From assembly GCA_963580285.1 (NCBI GenBank), contig OY757011.1:156105245-156169244 (forward strand): a DNA stretch of 64,000 nucleotides. Direction: 5' to 3'. The position numbers were made by a program, and so were the translations under genes. Positions 54,096-64,000 of the stretch are shown one piece after another. The stretch is from Lucinisca nassula (Eukaryota; Mollusca; Bivalvia; Lucinida; Lucinidae). Below the pieces are notes generated by a model, which was not told the DNA's origin, did not search any database, and saw only the letters and a list, made by a program, of their open reading frames with translations. Each line of letters starts with the position of its first letter. Position 1 is the stretch's first letter.

Positions 54096-54304
54096 ATCTC
54101 CAAATACACAAGAATTTATGTAGCCAAATGCATTCACTTACTGTACATGTTAACATTATGTTAACATGACTTCATTGGCCTTGAAAAACCAGGCCCTGGT
54201 ATCCAAAACTAAACACCAGAACTTTTTTTGTGATTTCATGTTAAACCTGTAATTTATTTTCTCATTTATTTTGATGAGTGTCTGTTGATGCAGCTTCTTA
54301 GATA

Positions 54305-54326
54305 TTGTTTATTTATTTCCTTGCAG
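54305..54326 (+). promoter_or_regulatory. Predicted 3' splice acceptor
   Basis: TTTATTTATTTCCTTGCAG is followed by in-frame coding sequence; the open frame upstream is only a few codons. Supports reading the large frame as an internal exon. Confidence 0.6.
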
Positions 54327-57300
54327 TAACTATATGCTGGTATTATATGGATATGCAGTCCAGGGAAGTGCCAGGACAGGGAGAGTTTAATCACGTATTC
54401 CAGACAAGCAGTTCTCAGAACTGGGACCCTGACAATGAACATGCCTTCAAACAACCAAGAAATAACAGTCAGAAGAGGTGGCATAAATGGGGGCCAAATA
54501 TTTTCACCTACAAATCACCTAACATTTATTATGATAACACCAAATCAATTGCCGAAAGAAAAAACATTCAGAACAATGTCAAGAGTCACAGATGCAATGC
54601 TGACCATATTTTCTCAAATCATACTAAACACAGTTGTGGAGCAGGAGGTCAAGAAAGTTACTTAAAGAAAAAGAATCCAAATGCTTTATTTGACCATTTT
54701 GATCATGGAAGAAGAAAATGGAATGTTGAACAAAGACAAGGAATGCTTCAAAACATCCACAAACATCTGAACAGTACGAAAGAAGCCATTCATCATCATC
54801 ATGAGAAAACTGAGAATTGCAGATCTTATGAAAAGGAATGCAATCATGGCTTTGTTAATGTTCAACAGAAATGCCATGAATATAGTAAGAATGAGAGAGA
54901 ACTGTCGTCTCATGCTTTGTATAGCAGTTACAACAAACGTCAGATTAGAAGAAATGTCCCAGAACCATATTCAGTTACATATACTAAGTATGAAGCTTGC
55001 CAGACTATGAGAGATCCAAGTTCAGACAATCTGAAACAGTCACATAGAAATAATGGGTTAGATTACAATGAAGGAAATCTTCAAGGACCTGCTGATGCCT
55101 CATTCAGGTGTTATGCATTTGGTAAGGACAGAAGAGATGCTCATGGATCAGATCATGTTTCAAAGACAAAATATGAGGTTGAACAGGATACAAGAGAAAA
55201 ACAAAATTCAGATAATGTTTCATACAGAAATTTTGAGCTTTGTAATTATAGAAGAGATAATCAAAGACTAACTAATGTTACACAAAAGAATTATGAATAT
55301 GCTCCAGACAAAAGAGGTTACCAGCGACCAGCTGTTCTTTCACAGCCAAATCATAAGATCAATCAGAATAGAAAAGATACTCAAGAACCACTCAATGTTT
55401 CACAAATAAATCATTGGAATCGGAGAGAAAATCACAGATCAACTGATGTTTCACAAAGCAGCTGTGAAACTCAAGACAGACAAGAATATCAGGGACAAAA
55501 TGAAAACTTTTCTCTTATATATCCTATTCACAGCCTTGACAAAGACAATAGAATGTTACATCATAACTACAATACAAATAAGAGTAAAAATCTAAGTCAT
55601 TGTAATGGAACGGACACAACATTGCAGCCCATTATCAGAAACGGCGAGAATTACTCCAGTGAGAACAGTAGGTTTTTGGCAAATGAGATAGAACCTGTTA
55701 GTCATGTAAATGGCAGAAGTGAGTATTGCTTGGATGAATCTAATTTAAACAAATCCCAGTTAAACGAATTCTCAAGTGAACATAGAGTTGAAGGAGAGAT
55801 GTTGTGGGAGCAGAGTTACCATAATGCAGAAAGAATTGAAAATGAAGGAAATAAACCAATTTCAAATGCTGCTTTTGAAACTCAACAGGTTTGCAATTGG
55901 TCAGAATACCCACAGGTACCAAGAACAAACAACAGCAGTAATATCAAAGGTAGTAATGATACCAACTTAATTCGACATACTGAAAATAAGAAAGACACAA
56001 GTCCAGATATGTTCAACAATAACAGAATGATCGTTTACCATAACCAGTTGCAAAAGGATAGTATGTATCACACAAATTCTGCTGATTTCTCTATCCCATA
56101 TTCTTCCTTAGGAGTTGTCCAGAATGATAAAGATTCATATATCACCAGTATTAGTCATGATGTCTTTTCACAAAAGGAAGAAACTGGAAATCCTCAGCTG
56201 TATGTAGATAATAAAGGATTAGAATCAGGGAGGCCATGTCCCAAACCAAAGGACTGTTTTGATGTTAATGGGAATATCTTCAGCAAATCTGATGGACAAT
56301 ATTCACAGCATCTTGAAGATAATACAAACTCTGACCAAAAGTACACTGGGTATAACACAGATATTCATCACATACCACTGCCTGAAGGAGATCCAAGAGA
56401 CAGAATTGTATTGTCCAACCAAATTACAACAGAAAAAAATTTAAATACAGGAGCAGAAGACACTGTTGCAGAAATACCATCTGATGATTTCTTTGATACA
56501 GATTTCATGACTTTGGAGATGAAAAAAGACCCTTTTTCAATAAACAAAAATTTAAAACATATTAGGCAACAGTGCTATAGATCTGATCAAAAAACAAATA
56601 AGTCACATGACTTATATTTGCAAAAAGCGAAATCTGTAGAAGGTGGGGATATCATGGATAATGACAAATCAGCTATGTATAAAACCTTGGTATCATCACT
56701 GTGTGAAAGAAACAAATATCCCGGTTTTGATAGACAACCAAAGGAGTTTCATGTGTCTGAATTTACAAACCATGTAGAATATCAAAATCATGTATCATCT
56801 CATGAACCCTTCCCTGTAAGCAATAACAAAGACTTCCAAAAAGAATCCATTAATTTTTCTTTTTTAAAGTATCCACCACCACCGCCACCACCAACAACAA
56901 CATCACCCATGCCATTTCCAATGCGAGTGACTCAACCAAAATTGACAGTAAATATGGTATCCAGGGTGCCCAAGGTGTCTCAAATTGCATCAGCTTCAGA
57001 GACTTTTCCACTAACATGGTCAAATCAGTGTACACCTGAATTAAAATTTGATGACTGGGTTTCACAGCCAGAACCTGAAAGTAATTCAAAACAAAGTATT
57101 GCCTGTGGAGGACCTAAATTTCAACAGTCAAAGCAACCAGAAAAAAAGTTACCACATTGTCCTGTAACACAAGTAACAGACCATTTATTGCATCAGGCGA
57201 CTACCAAAACAAGTAAAGAATTTGAAGCATTACCCAATACATCAAAAGAGTCAACCGCTCAAACATACTGTAACAGAGGTACCCTGAAGATGAAACTGCA

Positions 57301-60300
57301 GGATATTACAACTATATGTGATACTCAACGAAAAACTCCTGTCTTAAAAAATCCAGGTACTCAAATGAAAAACCTGACATCTAATACCAAGGAGGCTAAA
57401 ACTCAAGAGTTAAATGCATGTATGCCTTTACCTCCACATGTGTTAATTACACATTCAAAATGTGATACCCAAGGCAATTTGAGTGCAACAGAAATGGGCA
57501 ATACTAGTACTAAAGAAATACAGCAGACAAATGAGAATAGCTATGCAAATCTAAAGCAGAAAGATGAGAACAATAATGAAACTGAACTTCACAAAGTTAA
57601 TTTCAGTAATGGAAATGCATCAGCTAATGTATCCTTATCTTTGCCTCCAGATGTGTTAATTACACATTCAAAATATGGTACTGAAGGCAAGTTTAGTACA
57701 GCAGAACAGACAAATGAGAAGAGCTATGAAAATTTAAAGCAGAAAGATGTGAACAATAATGAAACTGTACTTGAAAAACACAATAATGGAAATGCACCTA
57801 CTGATCCAAAACATTACAGAATTCCATTTAAGAACAAGGCAAACAAGTTTACCATTTTCAGGCCATGGACAAACCCCGAGAAGAATAACATTGCGAAGAA
57901 GGATAATAATAGCATTGCAAGAAAAGTATGTAAACCACAAAACATTGCATTACTAATTGAAAAGAAAAAGAAAGGTAGAAAGCTGGAATTAAAGAAATTA
58001 AGTAGAATAGCAAAACCAGTTATTAACACTAAGTCAGCAGGTTTAACATCAGTTCGGCACCAGGGTTTTATTAGCCCAAACAGCCTTAAGGTGGGATTTC
58101 CATCATCTCATTCAGAAAGCATTTCGCTAGCCCAGTCAAAAGCTACAAATGATGAAGTAAACTTTTCAAAAAAGAACCATTTTACAACAAAAATGGAGTT
58201 GCATAAACTTGGTTTGAACACAAAAACCATGCTTAAGCCCCATGGTGAACATGTAAGTGTCAGATTTAAAAAGTTAAAATCCAGTTTAAACTTGGGTTCA
58301 ATGGAAAACTTACATGAAGTTGCTAAAGCTATTAAAATGAAGTTCAGAGCATTAGGTAGACCCAAATCCATTGTAAATGAAATAAAAGAAGCAAAATGCT
58401 TTGGTGACAAATGGTATTTTTCATCACATTTCAAGTCAAATCTAAAGGGTGAAGAACACAATACTGTCAGTAACAAAATAAGTATGTCATCACTCCATCC
58501 TAAGCTGAGACACAAAATTGAACATTTTTCTGTTGGAAAACCAGTGCAGTTAGATCAAGAGCCCAAAGTTACTGATACTCTAGAGAAATGTGCTGAATTT
58601 ATAAATAGTGATGACTGTTTGTTGAATGTGAAGGCAGGGTCTTTCAAGTCTCACACTAAAAGTCAGAATTTTGCCTTACTTAATGACAAAGTACACATCC
58701 AGAAATCTTATAGACTACACAGATCAAAAGTGGAAAAGAGAAATCGTAAGCTTAAGACAGAAAATGAAAAGATGGCATTCATGAAAGAACTGAACTTGTG
58801 CAAAAAAAAGTTGACCCAAAAGAAAGTAGTAAAGCATATTAATCAGACAAAAAGAGGTAAATTCACAATGACGACCCCAACAACATTCATTGTAAAATCT
58901 TCAAAGATGATTAATCCAAAGACTCCTGCTCAGGAACATCACTTAAATGAAAGTGACAATGAAGACGAAAGTGATCGATTGGCAAAAGCTTGTGAAGTTG
59001 CCAGACAGTGCCTTTTGAAAAGACAATTACATATACAGTCAACATCTAGTGAAAAAAGCGGTGCAATTTTGAATAACACCAATACTGTTAATGATGATGA
59101 TGATGATGATGAAAATAAGCTTCTTATTTGTGATGAAAAAACAGTACACGAGGACCACTTATCTGAGCCACCAGAGGTAACAAATGAAGTTATTGATGAA
59201 CAAGAAATCAGTAACTCCCAGTTCTCTGATTTTGTGTCAGTTCCAGAGTTTGTAAATGATGATGAAATAAATGTACACAATGTAGAAAATGAAAGACAGT
59301 TACAAATTGTAACTGTAACTCACAATAACACAACTCATTTGGATCAAGTATCAGAGTCTTCATTAGATAGTCCACACACAACTGATGTAATTACACCTGC
59401 AATTTTATCATCACAAATGAGTTCTTCAGAGACTGAAATCAGAAATGTGCAAAGGTATTCCAAGGCTTTTCTGACTAATTTCTCAATTGATAAACTCATA
59501 AAACCAGGTGAAACTAAGAATTGTAAGACTGAGCAGTTGCAAAATGTAGATGCAGAAGTATATCATATTGAAAATACAACAAATGTGATGAATAATGAAA
59601 CTACAATGAAGCACTCTTCTCCAGAGATTAATGAAAACACCTCAAGTTCATTTGATGGTCCCGGTGTAAGAGATAAAGTCAGTAAAAACTATGATAGTGG
59701 ACGGTTTAATGAGGCAAATAGTGAAAAGACTACAGCAGAATGGAAGACTGATATTAGTCCTAGTATAGGTGAACAGCCAATTGTTGAAAAAACTGTACAT
59801 TGTAGTGAAAATACTGAAGAGTGTACTAGCAAACCTTTCATTGCTGTTCCCTTGCAAATGTCAGGTAATCAAGTTGAAGGCTTTAATTTGACTGATACAA
59901 TGATAGACTTAAGTATAGACGATATGAAAGGAGAGCACTCAGATTTCAATCTTGTACCTGAAACACAGCAAAAAATAGGCAAAGCTATATTCAAAAATCG
60001 TGTGAGCCGCCTAGAAGTATCTTCAAGAAAAGCAAGTGATAAGGTTGATCAGAAGGCAGAAAACTCAAACACTACCTTGAACAGTGTAAGCTGTTCTGAT
60101 AATCCACAAAAAGTAACTGACCATATGTTAATGGGCAGTATTATGAATGAAAATCTTCCTGATGTAACTCAACTGAACAGTGAACCATATTTAGATATTG
60201 AAGATCAGGTTCTTGATGAAAGCTGCAAGAAAAATTTCTTTGAATGCATTGCAAATGCTTTCATACAGGATGAGAACTTAATGAAAAATTGGCCCTCAAA

Positions 60301-61342
60301 AAGGTCAGATACAGAACAAGAAGAAAATGCTCTGAATGAACACATTCAACCAGAAACATCGTCTGTTGAATTAGAAACCCAGATTGTAAGTGAAAGCAAG
60401 TTAAAAGATTCAGCAGTTGATGAAATAGTTTCAAGTTTATTGCCTTTCATTCCACTGAAAAGAATAGATCACACAAAAGAATCATCTCATAATACAAGTC
60501 ATAACACAAATAAAGAAGCAAAAAAATTTGTTTCTGCGAGGACACCAATCAGGGTCAAGGATTATAGAAAGAGGAAGTATGTTAAGCGCTTTCCTGTTCC
60601 ATTACCAAGGGCTAAGTCCAAAGAAAAAGCTCATGTTCATGAAAAAGAGTTGTATGAGGCAGCTAAGGAATTCCTGGGAGACTTTAATGATCAGTCTAAA
60701 AGAACTTGCCGCATAAAAAAATATGTTAAAAGTGATGGACCACAAACAAAGACAAAAACCGATATAGCTAATCAGAAGAAAAAATCAGATATTCAACAGA
60801 AAGCATCAATACATAAAGCAGTAAGCTCTCCTTCGAGAAACACAGAATTTATCCATACAAACAGAAGGAAAAGAGTTTGCCCAAACAAAGAAAACATAAG
60901 AAATTGTAATAAAGCAAAAAAGATTAAAAACAAATACATGAGTCCAGCTGAACACTCTGAGAGGATTATCAGAAATACAAATGAGAATGAAAAGCAGGAA
61001 ACATCATGTGCAAACAGAATTGAAACACATGAGTCTGATGTGACCTACTGTAAGACCATAAAAACAGGAATGAAAAGAAAAATACCTGTGCTGAAAATAA
61101 AGAAAACATGTATTGGGCAAGATTTGCATGACATGAAAAGTGGGGAACATTGCAAAGATTTTATTGAGAAAAAACTCAAAACCGTAGTCCATCTGACAGC
61201 CAAGGAAGACTTAAGAGGCAAAAAGACTGAAAATAAGTATATTAAGGAAAATCCTAGTTTAAGAGTCTCATGTGAGACTCAACCTTCACAAGATGATGTT
61301 CATATTTGGTGTACAAAGTGTAGAAAGAAGTTCGCATCTCAG
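54327..61342 (+). CDS. Giant internal exon, low-complexity protein ending in a C2H2-type zinc finger
   Basis: One reading frame is open for over 7.1 kb. A pyrimidine-rich tract ending TTCCTTGCAG (54317-54326) makes a good acceptor, and CTCAG/GTGAGT at 61342/61343 a good donor exactly on a codon boundary. I therefore read an exon of 7,016 bp with phase 1 in and phase 0 out. If instead it is the first coding exon, the first ATG is at 54347. The protein (over 2,330 residues) is rich in Asn, Lys, Ser and Glu and mostly disordered. Visible features: ~28-residue degenerate Tyr/Asn repeats (55080-55470), a polyproline run (56871-56891), a duplicated ~70-residue block with LPPxVLITHSK (57424 and 57642), lysine-rich clusters (KKKKGRKLELKK), an Asp run (59092-59112), and a final WCTKCRKKFASQ with Cys codons at 61310 and 61319, the first half of a C2H2 finger. 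The His half should lie in the next exon, not seen in this window. Function unknown; a nuclear, DNA-binding role is inference only. No transposon signature lies inside. Confidence 0.75.
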
Positions 61343-61350
61343 GTGAGTTT
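61326..61350 (+). promoter_or_regulatory. Predicted 5' splice donor
   Basis: TCTCAG/GTGAGT matches the animal donor consensus and cuts the C2H2 motif after FASQ, a common kind of split in multi-exon zinc-finger genes. Without splicing the frame runs 32 more codons to a stop at 61439-61441 and the finger has no second half. Confidence 0.65.
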
Positions 61351-61601
61351 ACAGGTATTCAAAATATCACCCTGTCAAAGAACAGCTTTGAAAATGGAAT
61401 GCAGGATGCATAAATATCCCAACTGCTCAAACATTTTGTAACTTTTATCCAGCTGAGTGCTTCAACGGAGCCTATGAAAAAGGCTGCTTATGCAGTCAAC
61501 AGTTCCAAACTGACCATAAGGAGTATGGGGTCCATGTAATGAAGACCCCCATAAACCCCACTTTATATAGAAAAAACTGGTGTTCACAGGGGTGTACATT
61601 A

Positions 61602-62053
61602 TTAGCTCACCTGAGCTGAAGACTCCAGGCGAGCTATTGTGATTGGTCACCGTCGTTGGCATCATCGTTGTCGTCAGTTCACAGTTTCTTTAAACAAAAT
61701 CTCCTAAACCACTAAACAGATTCTGACCAAACATGGCAGAAATGATCTTTAGGTGGTCCTCTCTCAAAGTTGTTCAAAGAATTCAATTCCATGCCATTGC
61801 AATGAAAAGGGGGAAAATCAGAAAAAAAAAATAAAAATGTTCTCGTCTGAAACCAGAGGGCCCAGGTGTTTGATATTTGGCATGAAGCTTTTTCTAGTGG
61901 ACCTCTACCACGATTGTTCATATTATAGCCCGGGGGCCAAAAATGGCCCCAAAGCAGGGCCCTCTGCATTTACATAGACAGACATAGGGAACACCTTTTC
62001 AGAATCTTCTTTTCTGAAACCAGAAGACCCAGGTCTTCTATATTTGGTATGTA
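61602..62053 (+). mobile_element. Hairpin-start element, AGCTCACCTGAGC type, with satellite
   Basis: The start hairpin AGCTCACCTGAGCTGAAGAC with TCCAGGCGAGCT is followed by GTCACCGTCGTTGGCATCAT, the leader TCTCCTAAACCACTAAACAG also seen at 7352, and two satellite monomers. It is broken by the SINE at 62054. It shows which start belongs to the large array family. Confidence 0.7.
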
Positions 62054-62284
62054 CGGGCCTCAGTGGCCTAGTGGTTAAGAGCGCTGACTCTTGATCATTA
62101 GGTCTCTCACCGCTGTGGTTCGAGCCTCGCTCGGGTCATATGTGAGACGCCAAGTTCTGCAATGAAAGGTCAGGTGGTTTTTCTCCGGTTACTCCGGTTT
62201 TTGCCCACCTCTGATTAACGATCGGCTCAATATGAGTGAAATAATCTTGAAAGGGCCGTAAAACCAAAAGCAAAAAAAAAAAAA
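62054..62284 (+). mobile_element. tRNA-headed SINE, second family, with 14 bp target duplication
   Basis: Head with A box-like TGGCCTAGTGGTTAAGAGCG and B box GGTTCGAGCCT (Ser/Leu-tRNA-like), body TTTCTCCGGTTACTCCGGTT, tail GGCCGTAAAACCAAAAGC plus A run. ATATTTGGTATGTA flanks it (62040-62053 and 62285-62298). Different from the family at 26672 and 34199. Confidence 0.9.
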
Positions 62285-62303
62285 ATATTTGGTATGTAGC
62301 TTT

Positions 62304-64000
62304 ATTAGCTCCCCAGAGCCAAAGGCTCTGGGGGAGCTTATAGGATGGTAGGCCTCCTTCCGTCCTTCCCTCGTCAGTCCGTCATCCACCATTTTCAAAG
62401 GTCTTCTTCTCTGAAAGCACGGATGCAATTTCAATTTAATTTCATATGGAGCCCCCTGGCAATGAGGGAATGAAAGTTTGCAAGTATGATCCAGGTCACT
62501 TGACCAAGATGGCTGCCATGCCCAAAAATGGTAAAAACCTTAAGAAATCTTCTCCAGAACCATTGGTCTGATTGTCTTGAAACTTGGTATTTAGCATCGG
62601 GCCACTAAGTACTACCAAGTTTGCAAAAATGGTGACCCTAGATTGACCTTGACCTATTTTATGCCAAGGTCAAATTTGGTTCCTTAGGCTTTTCAATGGG
62701 AAAAGAGTGAAACAATGCATTTTTCAAAAAATATTGTGGTAATAGGTAAAAAATAAATGTCTGTAAATGCTTAGGTCAAGGCCACGTCCATTGACATTTC
62801 AAAATACACTTTCTATGCAACCACTGGGCCAATTCCAATTAAATTTTATATGCAGCCTCAGGACAGTGAGGGAATGAAAATTTGATCGAATGGTTCAGGT
62901 CACATGACCAAGATGGTCACCATACCTAAATATGGTAAAAACTTAAAAAAATCTTCTTCTCCAGAACCATCGGGCCAATTGTCTTGAAAGTTGGTATGTA
63001 GCATTAGGTGACTGAGTACTACCAAGTTTGCAAAATATGATGACCCTAGGTTGACCTTTACCCTATTTTCTGCGCTGAAACCGACTCGCATACGAGTACT
63101 GGTAAACTGCTTAGAGGATCTAAGCCTGCCCAGGCAAAGCGGTACGAGTCGGCCCGTCCATGCTTATAAACCGTATTGGTTTCATTGGGGTGACAGGGCT
63201 TGAGATGTCATTTCATCTCAATGTCGGGTAAAAGTCCCACAAAATTGGAAGCAACGTCTCCAAAATGACTTTACAGTGTTGAAGGGGATGTTAAACCTCA
63301 AATCAAACAAACAAAACCTTTTTTCTGCAAAGGTCAAATTTGGTTCTTTAGGCTTATCAAGGGGAAAAGGTTGAAACAATGCATTTTTTCAGAAAATATT
63401 GTGGTCTGTGACATGAGAATATGTAAAAAATGATCGTGTATGAATGCTTAAGGTTAAGGTCATTCTGTAACCTTGGCTCAAGGTCACTTGAATTATAGGT
63501 CCATCGACATTTCAAAATACATTTTCTCTGAAACCACTGGGCCAATTTCAATAAATTTTACATGCAGCCTGAGGACACTGGGGGATCAAAAAATTATTAG
63601 AATGGTCCAGGTCACATGACCAAGATGGCCACCATGCCCAAATTTGGTAAAAACCTTAAAAAAACCTTCTGCAGAACCACTTGGCCGATTGTCTTGAAAG
63701 TTGGTACGTTGCTTCAGGTGATTGAGTACTACCAAATTTGCAAATATGATGACCCTAGGTTGAACTTGATCTATTTTACGCCAAGGTCGAATTTGGTGTC
63801 TTTGGTTTTTCAATGGGAAAAGGGTAAAATAATGCATTTTTTGGAAAATATTCATGTTTATGACATAAGAATAGGTAAAAAATGGATGTCAATGGCTGCT
63901 AAAGGTCAAGATCATTCAGTGACCTTGGCTAAATGATACTTGGATTAAAGGTCCATTGACATTTCAGAATATATTTTAGGCCTACACTGTTTACAAAATC
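62304..64000 (+). mobile_element. Hairpin-start element, AGCTCCCCAGAGCC type, with ~430 bp units
   Basis: The start AGCTCCCCAGAGCC pairs perfectly with GGCTCTGGGGGAGCT (62307-62338). Units recur with GGTCACTTGACCAAGATGGC at 62492, 62898 and (past a SINE) 63610, plus TGGTATGTAGCATTAGG and TTGACCTTGACCTATTTTA. The element runs off the window. Confidence 0.7.
63072..63313 (+). mobile_element. SINE (GTTAAACCTCAAATCAAACAAA family)
   Basis: GAGTACTGGTAAACTGCTTA to CTCAAATCAAACAAAC, inserted in a ~430 bp unit. The flanks ACCCTATTTTCTGC and ACCTTTTTTCTGC are a decayed target-site duplication. One base is lost in ATGAC(C)TTTACAG. Confidence 0.85.

Noticed and set aside
61343..61441. C-terminal extension of the giant frame to its stop
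   Set aside because: It begins at a consensus donor GTGAGT and does not complete the zinc finger, so I regard it as intron read-through.
62060..62140. Possible Ser/Leu tRNA gene
   Set aside because: It is the head of a SINE with a 14 bp target-site duplication.

Overview
The window is metazoan nuclear DNA, AT-rich and almost entirely repetitive. The set of repeats (long arrays of 140-170 bp units rich in AGGTCAAGGTCA, tRNA-headed SINEs ending in CAAACAAACAAA, dispersed repeats opening with a hairpin and closing with GGGCCATCATGGCCC + TCTTGTTT, a DIRS-like element, LINE fragments) is what I associate with heterodont bivalve molluscs, possibly a dreissenid. That is recognition, not a database result. 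There is no operon structure, ribosomal RNA or credible functional tRNA gene.

Layout. 1-3.8 kb: two related copies of a dispersed repeat carrying broken reverse-transcriptase and aspartic-protease fragments. 3.8-6.8 kb: AT-rich non-coding DNA with two hairpin MITEs. 6.8-28.3 kb: a large array of ~168 bp monomers organised as three ~3.9 kb higher-order copies. The second copy is split by a 6,723 bp DIRS-like tyrosine-recombinase retrotransposon (14120-20842), whose limits are fixed to the base by the empty site in the neighbouring copy and by the element's own internal complementary region. 28.3-53 kb: a nest of hairpin-ended, Helentron/DINE-like non-autonomous elements with central tandem arrays, invaded by TIR elements (TA or TTAA target sites), SINEs, a LINE reverse-transcriptase pseudogene and each other. 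53.1-54.1 kb: two near-perfect 64-69 bp palindromes and a full-length SINE with target-site duplication. 54.3-61.3 kb: the only host-gene candidate, a 7.0 kb open exon on the + strand with a plausible splice acceptor and donor, encoding a >2,330-residue low-complexity protein that ends inside a C2H2-type zinc finger. 61.3-64 kb: intron or flank filled by more hairpin-ended elements and SINEs.

Functionally, the window records successive layers of mobile DNA. The autonomous machinery visible is the DIRS element (Gag, RT-RNase H-methyltransferase-like, tyrosine recombinase; two single-base frame breaks) and a broken LINE RT with a built-in Cys/His finger. The rest is non-autonomous and depends on enzymes encoded elsewhere. 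The most noteworthy points are the dated insertion of the DIRS element into a higher-order satellite, its SR-protein-like Gag, the shared architecture of about a dozen hairpin-start elements, and the giant exon of unknown function.
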